The translations under genes and the position numbers were made by a program. Positions 27,436 to 36,533 of a stretch of 64,000 nucleotides of DNA are shown in pieces (positions within the stretch are counted from its first letter, which is position 1; each line of letters begins with the position of its first letter). This stretch comes from CAWGAJ01 sp963820545 (GTDB taxonomy: Bacteria; Planctomycetota; Planctomycetia; Pirellulales; Thermoguttaceae): positions 496,001 through 560,000 of the forward strand of contig CAWGAJ010000001.1 of NCBI GenBank assembly GCA_963820545.1, in the 5' to 3' direction. The notes beneath the pieces were generated by a model. It saw nothing but the letters and a program-made list of their open reading frames with translations, did no database searches and was not told where the DNA came from.

Positions 27436-30213
27436 CTATCGTTTCTTTTTCTTACTAGAGGCAATTAGCGGGGTAGTAATTTTTTCATAGAGTGCGAAAA
27501 GGAATTCCACGCGCTGGCGCTCACTTATAAACGGTTGGCTGCGGTAGCATCGATCAACCGCGCGGTCCAGTTCGGTGTGGGCTTTTACCAGTTTCGGCGG
27601 CATGGCCAGTGGATCGTACAGATCGGCCAGCGTTGCGCCCTTTGACAAGTACTCCTCGCGCGCATCTAGTACGGCCTGCGCTGCCACCTCGACCGCTTTC
27701 CGCTGTTTGTCATTTAGCACTTTCGACCAGGGATAGTTGTTGTAAACGAGTTTTGCTGAATAACGATATCGCGACTCCAATCGCCCACAGACTTGTCGAA
27801 CCCATGCCATGTGCATTGCTGATGAAAGTACTCCAAAATGGTAAAGCTTGGCATTAGGAAACACGAGAACAGCATCACTGGCTATGGTTCGCGGCGAAAT
27901 AAAGCCCATCGGAATGTAGCGGCGCTTTTCGGACGAAACCCTAGGAATTAGCAAATAATACCCCTTAGGCATGTTCTCAACGTGAAACCGTGTGGGTTTT
28001 TCAGCCAACTTTTTTGTTGGCGCGCTCTTTCTGTTAATGCGAAATTTACGAACCGCCTCAACGCGTTTCATCGCTTCTGGAATCTGCCTAAGTTTTTCGG
28101 GTGGACAGTCACCTAGCCATAGACACCAACGCTCTAAGCCATTTATGAACTCATCAGAGCCAAGATAGAGGCGAAAGTATTTACGTGCTTTGGGTTCCAC
28201 CTTGAGGAATTCCGCTTTTTGATCTGGTGTGAATAGATAGTTGCCATCATCAATTGGTTTATTGCCGACGCCGATTTCCGGAACGTCACAAAGTGGCTTC
28301 TGGCTGTTAACGATAGCTAGATCAGGCCCTTCGACGAGATATGGGCTTATATTCTTGACGATTGTCACAGTGGCTTGCTTATCTTGGCATTCATAAATTC
28401 GTTTATTTGTATTGTTGAAGGCGGCGAAGCCGATGATGACGACATGGACGTGTGCCTTACCGCGGGCTTCACTTTCCCAAGCGAAAGTGCGGTGAGCAAA
28501 GTGTATTTTGAGCCCATAACGCTGGAAAAGTGCATTCCAGAGCGTGCCGACCTGCTCACCTTGGCTGATGGAGTTCGTGGAGACAAAACCTACTGCAATC
28601 CTCGTGTTTTGGATGTATTGGGCCGCTTTAAAATACCAACCGGTTACATAGTCCAGCAAGCCACCATTCTTCCAATCGCCAAGGACTAAATCCATGTCGG
28701 CACGCTGTTCATTGGTCTGGTATTTGCCACCTACGAACGGTGGATTGCCGAGCACGTAGCTGCACTGTTCAGGCGGAATGATTTTCTTCCAGTCCAACTT
28801 GAGTGCGTTGCCGCAAACTATCGTTGGACTTTTCTTTAGTGGCAGACGCACGAAATATAGACCGAAGGCTTCAGAGAGCCTGATGTTCATCTGGTGATCC
28901 ATCAGCCACATCGCCACTTCGGCGATTCGCGCGGGCCATTCGCTGATCTCGATGCCATAAAATGCATCGACATCGACCAGCGAGAGGTGTTGGATTTCCA
29001 GACGCTGCTGAATTGTGCCGTGCAGTGCCTTGAGCAGTTCGATTTCCAGCAAGCGGAGTTCCCGATAGGCGATGACCAAAAAGTTGCCACAGCCGCAAGC
29101 AGGGTCTAGGAAGCGGAGCCCGGCTATTTTTTGGTGGAACTGTTTGAGTTGATTCTTGTTGCCCTTGATGCGCTCGAATTCGGCCCGTAGATCGTCGAGA
29201 AACAGGGCGTGAATGACTTTTAATATATCGCGCTCGCTGGTATAGTGGCCGCCGATCTGTCGGCGCTCGCGGGGCTCCATAACACCTTGGAAAAGTGAAC
29301 CAAAAATGGCGGGCGAAATGCGCGACCAGTAGAAACGCGTGCAAGCCAGCAAGCTATTGCGCATGGCGCGGTTGAAATCGGCAAAACCAAGCTTTTCGGC
29401 GAAAAGATCGCCATTAACATAGGGGAATGCGGCCAATGTTTCATCAAGATTCTTCTGGCGTTTCTCTAATGGAGTATTGAGCACGTCGAAAAGCCGTGCA
29501 AGGTGAAGTCCAAGATCAGATCCGTCCTCTTTAGTGCGATCCTTGATATAGAGCTGAAACGCATCACGTTCGAAGATTCCTGTGTCTTCGGCAAATAGAC
29601 AGAACAAAACCCGCACCAGTAGTCGTTCAAGTTCATGGCCTTTGTAGCCGCCGTCTTCCAGGGCGTCGTGAAGATCGCTCATGATGCCCACGGCGCGGAG
29701 GTTGATCGGGTCCTGGTCCTTGAAACGATGCTGCTGATATCCTGGAATGAAAGCGAAATCGTGGATGTGATGATGCAGTTCGGAGAGCGAGAATTCGATC
29801 ATGGCAGGCGCCGGCGGCGATTCCTCGTCTTGCTCATCCGGCTCTAGATCGTGCAATGCGATTCGCGCGAAGTCGGATACAATGACATAGCGGGGCACTT
29901 CATCAGTTCTGCCCGCACTCACGAGATTCTGGATATAGCGGAAGGCCTGCGACTCGGCTTTGCCGAGGTCCTTGCCGAGACTCTTATGCTCGACCAACAG
30001 CATCCCGCGCCAAAAGAGGTCGATATGGTCGTAATCGCCAGAGAGGTTTTTAACCGGTTCCTCGAACGCGGCCACGGTGCGGCGGCGGAGGCCGAAGACT
30101 TCGAAAAACTCGTTCCAAAACGTCTGTTTTTCGGCGCTCTCGCTTCTTACACCGGCCCATTCACGTGAAAAGCGGATGGCATTTTGGCGGATTTCGTTCC
30201 AGGAAATTGGCAT
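27436..30213 (-). CDS. MmeI-like type IIL restriction-modification enzyme
   Basis: One 925-residue, uninterrupted protein combining nuclease, methyltransferase and target recognition, the length of MmeI. The N-terminal nuclease motif D-X9-E-X-K is seen in DLFWRGMLLVEHK (about residues 65-77). The N6-adenine methyltransferase has motif I FLDPACGCGNFL (about 360-371) and motif IV NPPF. The C-terminal third is the target-recognition part. Such enzymes cut about 20 bp from an asymmetric site and protect one strand, needing no separate methylase; none is encoded nearby. It stands alone, flanked on both sides by intergenic repeats, which suggests a mobile defence cargo. Confidence 0.9.
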   Translation of the reverse strand: MPISWNEIRQNAIRFSREWAGVRSESAEKQTFWNEFFEVFGLRRRTVAAFEEPVKNLSGDYDHIDLFWRGMLLVEHKSLGKDLGKAESQAFRYIQNLVSAGRTDEVPRYVIVSDFARIALHDLEPDEQDEESPPAPAMIEFSLSELHHHIHDFAFIPGYQQHRFKDQDPINLRAVGIMSDLHDALEDGGYKGHELERLLVRVLFCLFAEDTGIFERDAFQLYIKDRTKEDGSDLGLHLARLFDVLNTPLEKRQKNLDETLAAFPYVNGDLFAEKLGFADFNRAMRNSLLACTRFYWSRISPAIFGSLFQGVMEPRERRQIGGHYTSERDILKVIHALFLDDLRAEFERIKGNKNQLKQFHQKIAGLRFLDPACGCGNFLVIAYRELRLLEIELLKALHGTIQQRLEIQHLSLVDVDAFYGIEISEWPARIAEVAMWLMDHQMNIRLSEAFGLYFVRLPLKKSPTIVCGNALKLDWKKIIPPEQCSYVLGNPPFVGGKYQTNEQRADMDLVLGDWKNGGLLDYVTGWYFKAAQYIQNTRIAVGFVSTNSISQGEQVGTLWNALFQRYGLKIHFAHRTFAWESEARGKAHVHVVIIGFAAFNNTNKRIYECQDKQATVTIVKNISPYLVEGPDLAIVNSQKPLCDVPEIGVGNKPIDDGNYLFTPDQKAEFLKVEPKARKYFRLYLGSDEFINGLERWCLWLGDCPPEKLRQIPEAMKRVEAVRKFRINRKSAPTKKLAEKPTRFHVENMPKGYYLLIPRVSSEKRRYIPMGFISPRTIASDAVLVFPNAKLYHFGVLSSAMHMAWVRQVCGRLESRYRYSAKLVYNNYPWSKVLNDKQRKAVEVAAQAVLDAREEYLSKGATLADLYDPLAMPPKLVKAHTELDRAVDRCYRSQPFISERQRVEFLFALYEKITTPLIASSKKKKR

Positions 30214-30389
30214 ATAAAGGCATCCTTTTCCGGCATTGGAGGCGTTGCCGATATTATACCCGCCATACGCGAGAGTCTAAAGACGTATTAAGGACAGAAA
30301 ATTTTGTGCATTTCATGAGCCTTACAACAAGTGGTAGATGGCAACCGGGAGATGGGAATTTCAGTACGGAGTACGGGAATACAAAGTAA

Positions 30390-30565
30390 AATGAGATAAG
30401 GGATTAGTGGCGAGTGGGCGGTGCGAAACCGCAAGCGATAAAAACTTTCCCAGGCAGAGCATGGGAACGAGAAAAAAAGGATGAAGGATGAAGGATGAGG
30501 GATGAATGAACTGAAAACCTCTTGTGCCTTCGGCACATTGATAGCAAAAGCTATCTGAGGCTTGA
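30390..30565. repeat. low-complexity repeat plus partial third copy of the hairpin end
   Basis: GGATTAGTGGCGAGTGGGCG and AAAGGATGAAGGATGAAGGA phrases are followed by TTGTGCCTTCGGCACA and GATAGCAAAAGCTATC hairpins in the same order as in the ~600-bp elements. Unlike the first two copies, the AT-rich core is absent. Confidence 0.7.
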
Positions 30566-30610
30566 GGAAAATATGAGGGTTCAGGGTTCAGAAAAAAAGT
30601 GTGCGGTCGT

Positions 30611-30683
30611 GTGGCAGGCCCAGAACGAAGTGATGGGCGTGTTGGAGATCAAAACACGCCCTTCGTTCCTCAGGGCGTGCCAC
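30611..30683. terminator. long imperfect hairpin at the end of the M16 peptidase gene
   Basis: The left arm GTGGCAGGCCCAGAACGAAG...GGGCGTGTT pairs with the right arm AACACGCCCTTCGTTC...GGGCGTGCCAC around an 8-nt loop. It lies 9 bp past the stop of the minus-strand peptidase gene. It could end transcription or be a dispersed palindromic element; no T-run is obvious. Confidence 0.5.
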
Positions 30684-30691
30684 CAGACCGA

Positions 30692-33563
30692 TTATTTTTC
30701 CTGCGAGGTTTCCTCTGGGGGTTTGGGGGGCACGAGGCGGAAAGCGTCGTCGAACTGGAGCACCTTGAGATCCTTGCCGATGGGCAATTCGCGCAAAGCG
30801 GATTCGATTTTTGTCCGGTCGCCCACGATGATAACGGCTAAATTGGCGACTTTTAGATATTTTTTTGCCGCGGCGAGGATGTCGTCACTGGTTACGGCGT
30901 TGGTGGCGGGGAGCACGGTTTCGAAATAATTATCGGGCAGATGGAATTGCACGAGCGTTTCCAACTGGAAGGCCAGGGCCGAGGAGGTCTCAAAGCCCGC
31001 CGGAAAGCCGCGGGTAATGAATTTTTTGTTGAAATCGAGTTCGTCGCCGTCCACGGGTCGGCGGCCGGCGATGTCTTGCAGTTCGTTTACGATTTCCTTC
31101 AGGGCCGGCGCGGTAACGGCGGTTTGTACGCTGGTTGACGCGGTAAAAGTGCCTAAATCGCGGGTGCGCCAATCGAATCCGGACCGGGCACCATAGGTAT
31201 ATCCTTTGTCTTCACGAAGGTTCATGTTCAAGCGGCTGGCGAATTGTCCGCCATAGGCCGTGTTCATCACGGTAAGCGGAAAGTAATCGGGCGTTTTGCA
31301 TCGGCGCCCACCAGTGCCACGGCAATGACCGACTGTACCGCCCCGGGCTTATCGACCAAGGTAATCGCCGCCGGTCGCAACTCGGGCGGCGCGAATTTTT
31401 TCTCAGCGTTTTTTTCCGTGGTTTTCCCGGCGGCGAAGACTTTTTCCAGTTCGCTTTTAATTTCTTCCAGGGTGGTATCGCCCACGACGATCAGCGTGGC
31501 CTGGTCCGGACAGGTCAAAGATTGATGGAATTTTTTCAGGTCCTGGCAGGCGATCGCTTTCAAGGTGTCCGCGGTGCCTTGGCTGGGTTGCCCGTAGGGA
31601 TGATCGTATCCATACATGGTTTGGACGACCGCCAAGCCGGCCAAAGCCATGGGCTCGTTGCGGATTTGAGCCAGTCGGCCGAAGGCAATGTTCCGCTGCC
31701 GGTCGAGTTCGGCCTGCGGGAAGGTGGGATTCCGTACCACATCGCTAAAAATCTCCAAGGCTTTGCCCAGATGGCGTTTGAGTGTATATAATCTGACGGA
31801 TGTGTCGTCCAAGCCCGCGCCGACGGAAAGACTTGCGCCGATATCGGCTAGTTCCTCGGAAATCTGTTCGGAGGTGCGTTTTTCGGTGCCTTCGTCCCAG
31901 ACCTCGGCCGTGAGGGCGGCCAGACCGAGTTTTTCAGCGGTGTCGTCGGCCCTGCCAAACGGAAACGTAAGATGCACGCTCACCGCGGGCATCTCGTGAT
32001 TTTCGACCACCATCAGATCCATTCCGTTGGAAAGTTTTGCCCGATGAATGAGGGGCGGCTGAAAGCGGGGCTCCGGTTCCGGCTTGGGCAGGGCGGAACG
32101 ATCGGCGTCTTCCGGCGCCTGGGGCGATTCGGGCAGCAACGACTGTTTAATAGATTTTGCCAATTGCCGGCGGGCCTCGGCGGCCGGTTCGCGTGGATCG
32201 GGAGCGATTGTTGTTTCGGCACCGGGCGTGACTTCTAGAAGCACCTTGTTTGCGTTTAAATACTTTTTCGCCACGCGCTGGACGGCTTGCGCATCGACTT
32301 GGCGAAAACGGGCGAAGTCTTTGGTCACATAGCCCGGATCGCCGGTAAGCACGTTGTACATATTGAGTTGATCCGCGCGTCCGCCGGACTCGCTGATGCC
32401 TTCCAACGAGCGCACGATTGCGGTTTCGCGGCGGGCCACGGCGCGGGCAATTTCGGCCGGGCTGGGGGGCTCGGCTTGAATCTTCTGCAACTCCGCGTTC
32501 ACCACGGCTTCCAACTCGCTTAGTTCCTTGCCGGGCCGTGCAGTGACGGCGATGACAAACATGCCGCCTATTTCCAGGGACCTTTGCGACGCCGATACAT
32601 CTTGGGCGATCTGTTTGTCGCGCACCAGCCGGCGATAGAGCCTGGAAGTTTTGCCGCCTGCTAAAATGTCGGCAAGAATTTCCAGCTCGGCGTCATCCGC
32701 GGCGAAGGCGGGAACGCTGAGCCAGTTGAGATACAAGCGGGCCAGCCCCACGCGGTCGGTCATGCGGATGCGTTTCGACTCCTTTAGTTCCGGAACCCGG
32801 GGCGGGAGCTTTTCCACCTTGGGACCAGGGGGAATCGGCCCGAAATACTTTTCCACCAGCCGTTTGGCCAGCGCGGGATCGAAATCGCCGGCGATGCACA
32901 AACTGGCGTTGCCGGGATGATAATAACGGCGGAAAAAGTCGGCCACGTCCTGGCGCGAGGCGGCATCTATGTCGGCCATGGAGCCGATCGTGATCCAACT
33001 GTAAGGATGATCGGGCGGCAGGAGGGCGGCTAAGATCGTCTCGGGCACCAGCCCGTAGGGACGATTCTCGTAACTTTGCCGCCGTTCGTTTTTCATCACG
33101 CTGCGTTGATTCTCCAGGCGCTCGGGCGTCATCGCGGGCAGCAGGAAGGCCAAGCGATCGGATTCCATCCACAAGGCAAGTTCCAGGAAATTCGAGGGCA
33201 CGGTCTCCCAATAGTTCGTGCGGTCGCCGGAGGTCGAGCCGTTCACGCGCCCGCCGGCCTTTTGCAGGGGCAGAAAATAATCGTTATCGTAATGCTTCGA
33301 TCCCTGAAACATCATGTGCTCGAAGAGATGCGCGAAACCCGTGCGCCGGGCTGTTCGTTCTTCGAGCCCACGTGATACCAGATGTTCACGCCGACGATGG
33401 GCGTGGAATGGTCTTCGTGCAAGATCACGTCCATGCCGTTGGGGAGGGTGTATTTCTCATAGGCGATTTTGGGGATGGAAGTATCGTTGGTTTCGGCTTT
33501 TACCGTACTAACGGCGCAGATGGCGAAGCAAAATAGCAACGATCTGATGAACAACGTTCTCAT
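30692..33563 (-). CDS. M16-family zinc peptidase, two-domain, exported (two frame breaks)
   Basis: Joined length about 958 residues, as expected for exported M16 proteins with two M16 repeats. A signal peptide (MRTLFIRSLLFCFAICAVSTVKA) is followed by KYTLPNGMDVILHEDHS. The zinc motif HXXEH appears as HLFEH once the frame is joined, and the downstream glutamate region is present. The second half starts near AKLSNGMDLMVVENHEMP and lacks the motif, as usual. Frame changes: about 33345 (CCCGGCGCACGG on the minus strand; one added C gives QPGRTGFAHLFEHMM) and about 31288 (CGCCCGATTAC; one added G gives KRPDYFPLTVMNTAYGG). ATG 33563 follows AAGGAG. Confidence 0.88.
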
Positions 33564-34000
33564 AACATGCTCCTTGCAGTTGAAGGCGGAAGCTTGGCGG
33601 GAAACGATAACTGATGCGGGAAAACCACGGCGGGAAAAATATAAAAGACCACGGTTGATCTTTTTACGCTGAATTATCCCAAATAGTTTGGAAAACTCCA
33701 GGTTGATACTATTTTTTTTCCTGCGGAAGGTCAAGACGAGCCGCTTTTCCCTGGAAGCCAATTGCCGGAGTTAATGGCCGTTCCCTTCTGGTGGTATGCA
33801 TCAACCCAGCCGCGGGCTATCCGCCCAGTGTCCATCCGGCCCGAAATTCTTTAATCCGCCCCTGATAGAGGCCGATAATGGGATTAAGCGGCTTGATTTG
33901 AACAGTTTTATGGCATAAGATAGAGTGTCCGCGGCAAACTTGCGGAGTTCTGGAATGCAATTCACAGCTCTATTTTGTCTTCTTTGTTGTTGCGCGTGTT

Positions 34001-34025
34001 GCTGTCCGGTTTAAGACCGGACAGC
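34001..34025. repeat. perfect 10-bp stem palindrome upstream of cysE
   Basis: GCTGTCCGGT and ACCGGACAGC flank a 5-nt loop. It lies in the 570-bp gap between the divergent M16 peptidase and cysE genes. No T-run follows, so it may be a regulatory hairpin or a dispersed palindrome. The rest of 33564-34132 shows nothing I recognise. Confidence 0.5.
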
Positions 34026-34132
34026 CCGATCGCTTTCTTGCCTGGTGTCGCTTTTTACCTATCATTATTGCAGGGTGAAGGGTATTTCTTGGCGAGATAT
34101 TCCTCACTAACCACCAACCACTAATCACTAAA

Positions 34133-35086
34133 ATGGCCACTGACATTCACAAAAAAGAAAACCTGCCGGTGTTGACCGAGCGGATCGTGGATACGTATGC
34201 CGAGGTCGGCAGCATCAATCATTTGGGTCATTGTCCCTTGCCCAATTACGAAACGATCGTGGCCGTCACCGAGGATCTCAAGGAGATACTCTATCCCGGC
34301 TACCGGCAACGCGACGGTTTGCACTTGGGCAACGTGACGTATCACGTGGGCGACTTGATCGATCGGCTGCACGACACGCTCACGCAGCAGATCGCCCGGG
34401 CGCTGAGGCACGACGCTTCGAAAAATCCCGATTGCGATCCGCGCTCGACGCCGGATTTCGAGGCCCTGGGACAATGCAAGGCCGTGGCCTTTCTCCAGCA
34501 ATTGCCGGACCTGAGGAAGGTGCTGGCCTTGGACGTGGAGGCCGCCTATGCCGGCGATCCGGCCTGCAAGTCGCTGGACGAAGTGATTTTCTGCTATCCC
34601 GGATTGGAGGCCATCACAGTTTATCGCCTGGCCCATCTCTTGCACGAGCAGCAAGTGCCGCTCATTCCGCGGATGATGACCGAATGGGCGCACAGCAAGA
34701 CGGGCATCGACATCCATCCCGGCGCGAAGATCGGCAAGTACTTTTTCATCGACCACGGCACGGGCGTGGTGATCGGCGAAACCACGGAAATCGGCGAATG
34801 GGTAAAACTCTATCAAGGGGTCACCCTGGGCGCCTTGAGTTTCGCCACTGACAAGGAAGGCAACCTGGTGCGCGGCAAGAAACGTCATCCCACCATCGGA
34901 GACCGCGTAGTGATCTACGCCAACGCCACGATCCTGGGGGGCAACACGGTTATCGGACACGATGCGGTGATCGGATCGAGCGTGTGGCTTACGCGGTCCG
35001 TGGACCCGCATACCACGGTGAGCATGGAAAGCCCCAAATTGCACATGCACGGCGAACAATTCGAGCAAGCCAATTGGGTGATCTGA
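34133..35086 (+). CDS. cysE: serine O-acetyltransferase
   Basis: CysE makes O-acetylserine from serine and acetyl-CoA, the first step of cysteine synthesis. The 317-residue protein is of the longer EpsC-like type. The N-terminal helical region is followed by a left-handed beta-helix with GIDIHPGAKIGKYFFIDHGTGVVIGETTEIG and YQGVTLGALSF, including the conserved active-site HPGA and DHGTG histidines. KRHPTIGDRVVIYANATILG continues the hexapeptide repeats. Start ATG 34133 after CACTAAA; no strong Shine-Dalgarno. Cysteine synthase is not in the window. A low-complexity repeat follows at 35090-35170. Confidence 0.93.
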   Translation: MATDIHKKENLPVLTERIVDTYAEVGSINHLGHCPLPNYETIVAVTEDLKEILYPGYRQRDGLHLGNVTYHVGDLIDRLHDTLTQQIARALRHDASKNPDCDPRSTPDFEALGQCKAVAFLQQLPDLRKVLALDVEAAYAGDPACKSLDEVIFCYPGLEAITVYRLAHLLHEQQVPLIPRMMTEWAHSKTGIDIHPGAKIGKYFFIDHGTGVVIGETTEIGEWVKLYQGVTLGALSFATDKEGNLVRGKKRHPTIGDRVVIYANATILGGNTVIGHDAVIGSSVWLTRSVDPHTTVSMESPKLHMHGEQFEQANWVI

Positions 35087-35465
35087 GTGATAAAGGATGA
35101 GCGATGAATGAAAATTATGAATGCTGAATGGATGAAATAAGGCTATTGGCCGGAGGTAGTGAAGAGTGGAGAATGTAGAATGCTGAACCCTGAATCCCGA
35201 ACCCTGGGTGTTGCCCATTGGGCAGGGTCAGAAGACAGAACAAACCACTATCCACTCTTTGCTACTGCGGCCTCCGGCCTGCGATTGCCGGCCTACAGTC
35301 TCAGGTCTTTTGCATTCGTCCTTCCGTTCTAGCGTTTCTTCGTCGCTCACCCTTAGTTGCTTATATTCTCGCCTTGCATGAACTAGCAATTGTGGATACA
35401 AACCGTTCTGCTTGTCTCCGCAGACAACCAAGAGCGTCTTTTCTATTGTTCGGCGTTTAGCCAAA

Positions 35466-36407
35466 ATGCCTATTTTACGTGTCTTGCAATCCGGACTATT
35501 CAGTGCTTCGGGCAAGATGTGCCTGTGCATCGGCTGGGTTGGATTATTGATCTTGCCTTTGTTTGGATGCAAGATCGACACGCAGCAGCAGCAAACCAAA
35601 ACGGCAACCGATGATGGACCGCTGTTACCATCGCTTAAGCTCAACGATGATTTGTTCAAGTGGGTGAAGCCTTCGAACGACCGGGATTGGACGCCGGGCA
35701 TGGAAGTGCCGGCCCGGGCGGACATCAGGGACGATAAGGTGGCGATTCACAACATCCGTTCGTGCCGCTACCGGACTTACGATGATTTCGACACCTACTA
35801 CTACGACAAAACATTTGACCTTAACAAGCTGACTTCCGTGGATATGATCGTGGTGCCGTTTAACGACATGCCCAGCATTGCGCACACCATGCTCAGTTTT
35901 GGCTTCGAGGATCAGGACTACGTGGCGGTGTCGGTGGAAATCCGCCGGGAAAAAGGGGAAAAATATAGTCCTATCAAGGGTTTTTTTCGCCAATATGAAC
36001 TGATCTACGTGGTAGCCGACGAGCGCGACGTGATTCCCAAAAACGCCAACCTTTATCCCAGCGAAGTGTATCTTTATCGCAGCACGGCTACCCCCGAACA
36101 AGCCCGGGAATTGTTCATCGACGTGATGCGGCGCGTGGACAAGCTGGCCGACCAGCCGGAGTTCTACAACACTGTGACGAACAACTGCACGACGAACATC
36201 CGCAACCACATCAATCATCTCAAGCCGGACCGGGTACCTTACGATTATCGCATACTTTTGCCGGGCTACTCCGACCGTCTGGCCTACGACCTGGGCTTGA
36301 TCGTTGCCCAGGGCACATTTGAGCAGACCAAACAGCGCGCCCAGGTAAACTACCAGGCGTATCTATATCGCAACGAGCCGGATTTTTCCCAAAAAATAAG
36401 ACGATAG
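35466..36407 (+). CDS. DUF4105-type lipoprotein
   Basis: About 313 residues. A lipobox LPLFGC after a hydrophobic stretch (CIGWVGLLILPLFGC) predicts a lipid-anchored, exported protein. The body matches DUF4105 (Lnb N-terminal periplasmic domain): VAIHNIRSCRYRTYDDF, AHTMLSFGFEDQDYVAVSVE, RQYELIYVVADERD, EVYLYRSTAT and FYNTVTNNCTTNIRNH, with the conserved histidine and cysteine. The start is uncertain: ATG 35466 puts the lipobox at residue 35; 35412 and 35517 are alternatives. Function of the domain is not established to my knowledge. The 380 bp before it contain low-complexity repeats only. Confidence 0.8.
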   Translation: MPILRVLQSGLFSASGKMCLCIGWVGLLILPLFGCKIDTQQQQTKTATDDGPLLPSLKLNDDLFKWVKPSNDRDWTPGMEVPARADIRDDKVAIHNIRSCRYRTYDDFDTYYYDKTFDLNKLTSVDMIVVPFNDMPSIAHTMLSFGFEDQDYVAVSVEIRREKGEKYSPIKGFFRQYELIYVVADERDVIPKNANLYPSEVYLYRSTATPEQARELFIDVMRRVDKLADQPEFYNTVTNNCTTNIRNHINHLKPDRVPYDYRILLPGYSDRLAYDLGLIVAQGTFEQTKQRAQVNYQAYLYRNEPDFSQKIRR

Positions 36408-36533
36408 GGGGGGCACCAAAACGATCCTTTCAGGTTGGCATTGTTATTTTCTTTTCAATCCTTATAATGACTATATGACAGCCATCCATGGGCGGGGCAG
36501 CCCTATTAACACAAGCCCTAACATCCGGGTGCC

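Noticed and set aside
34121..35218. 365-residue minus-strand open frame
   Set aside because: Antisense of cysE; extends into low-complexity repeats and has no domain.
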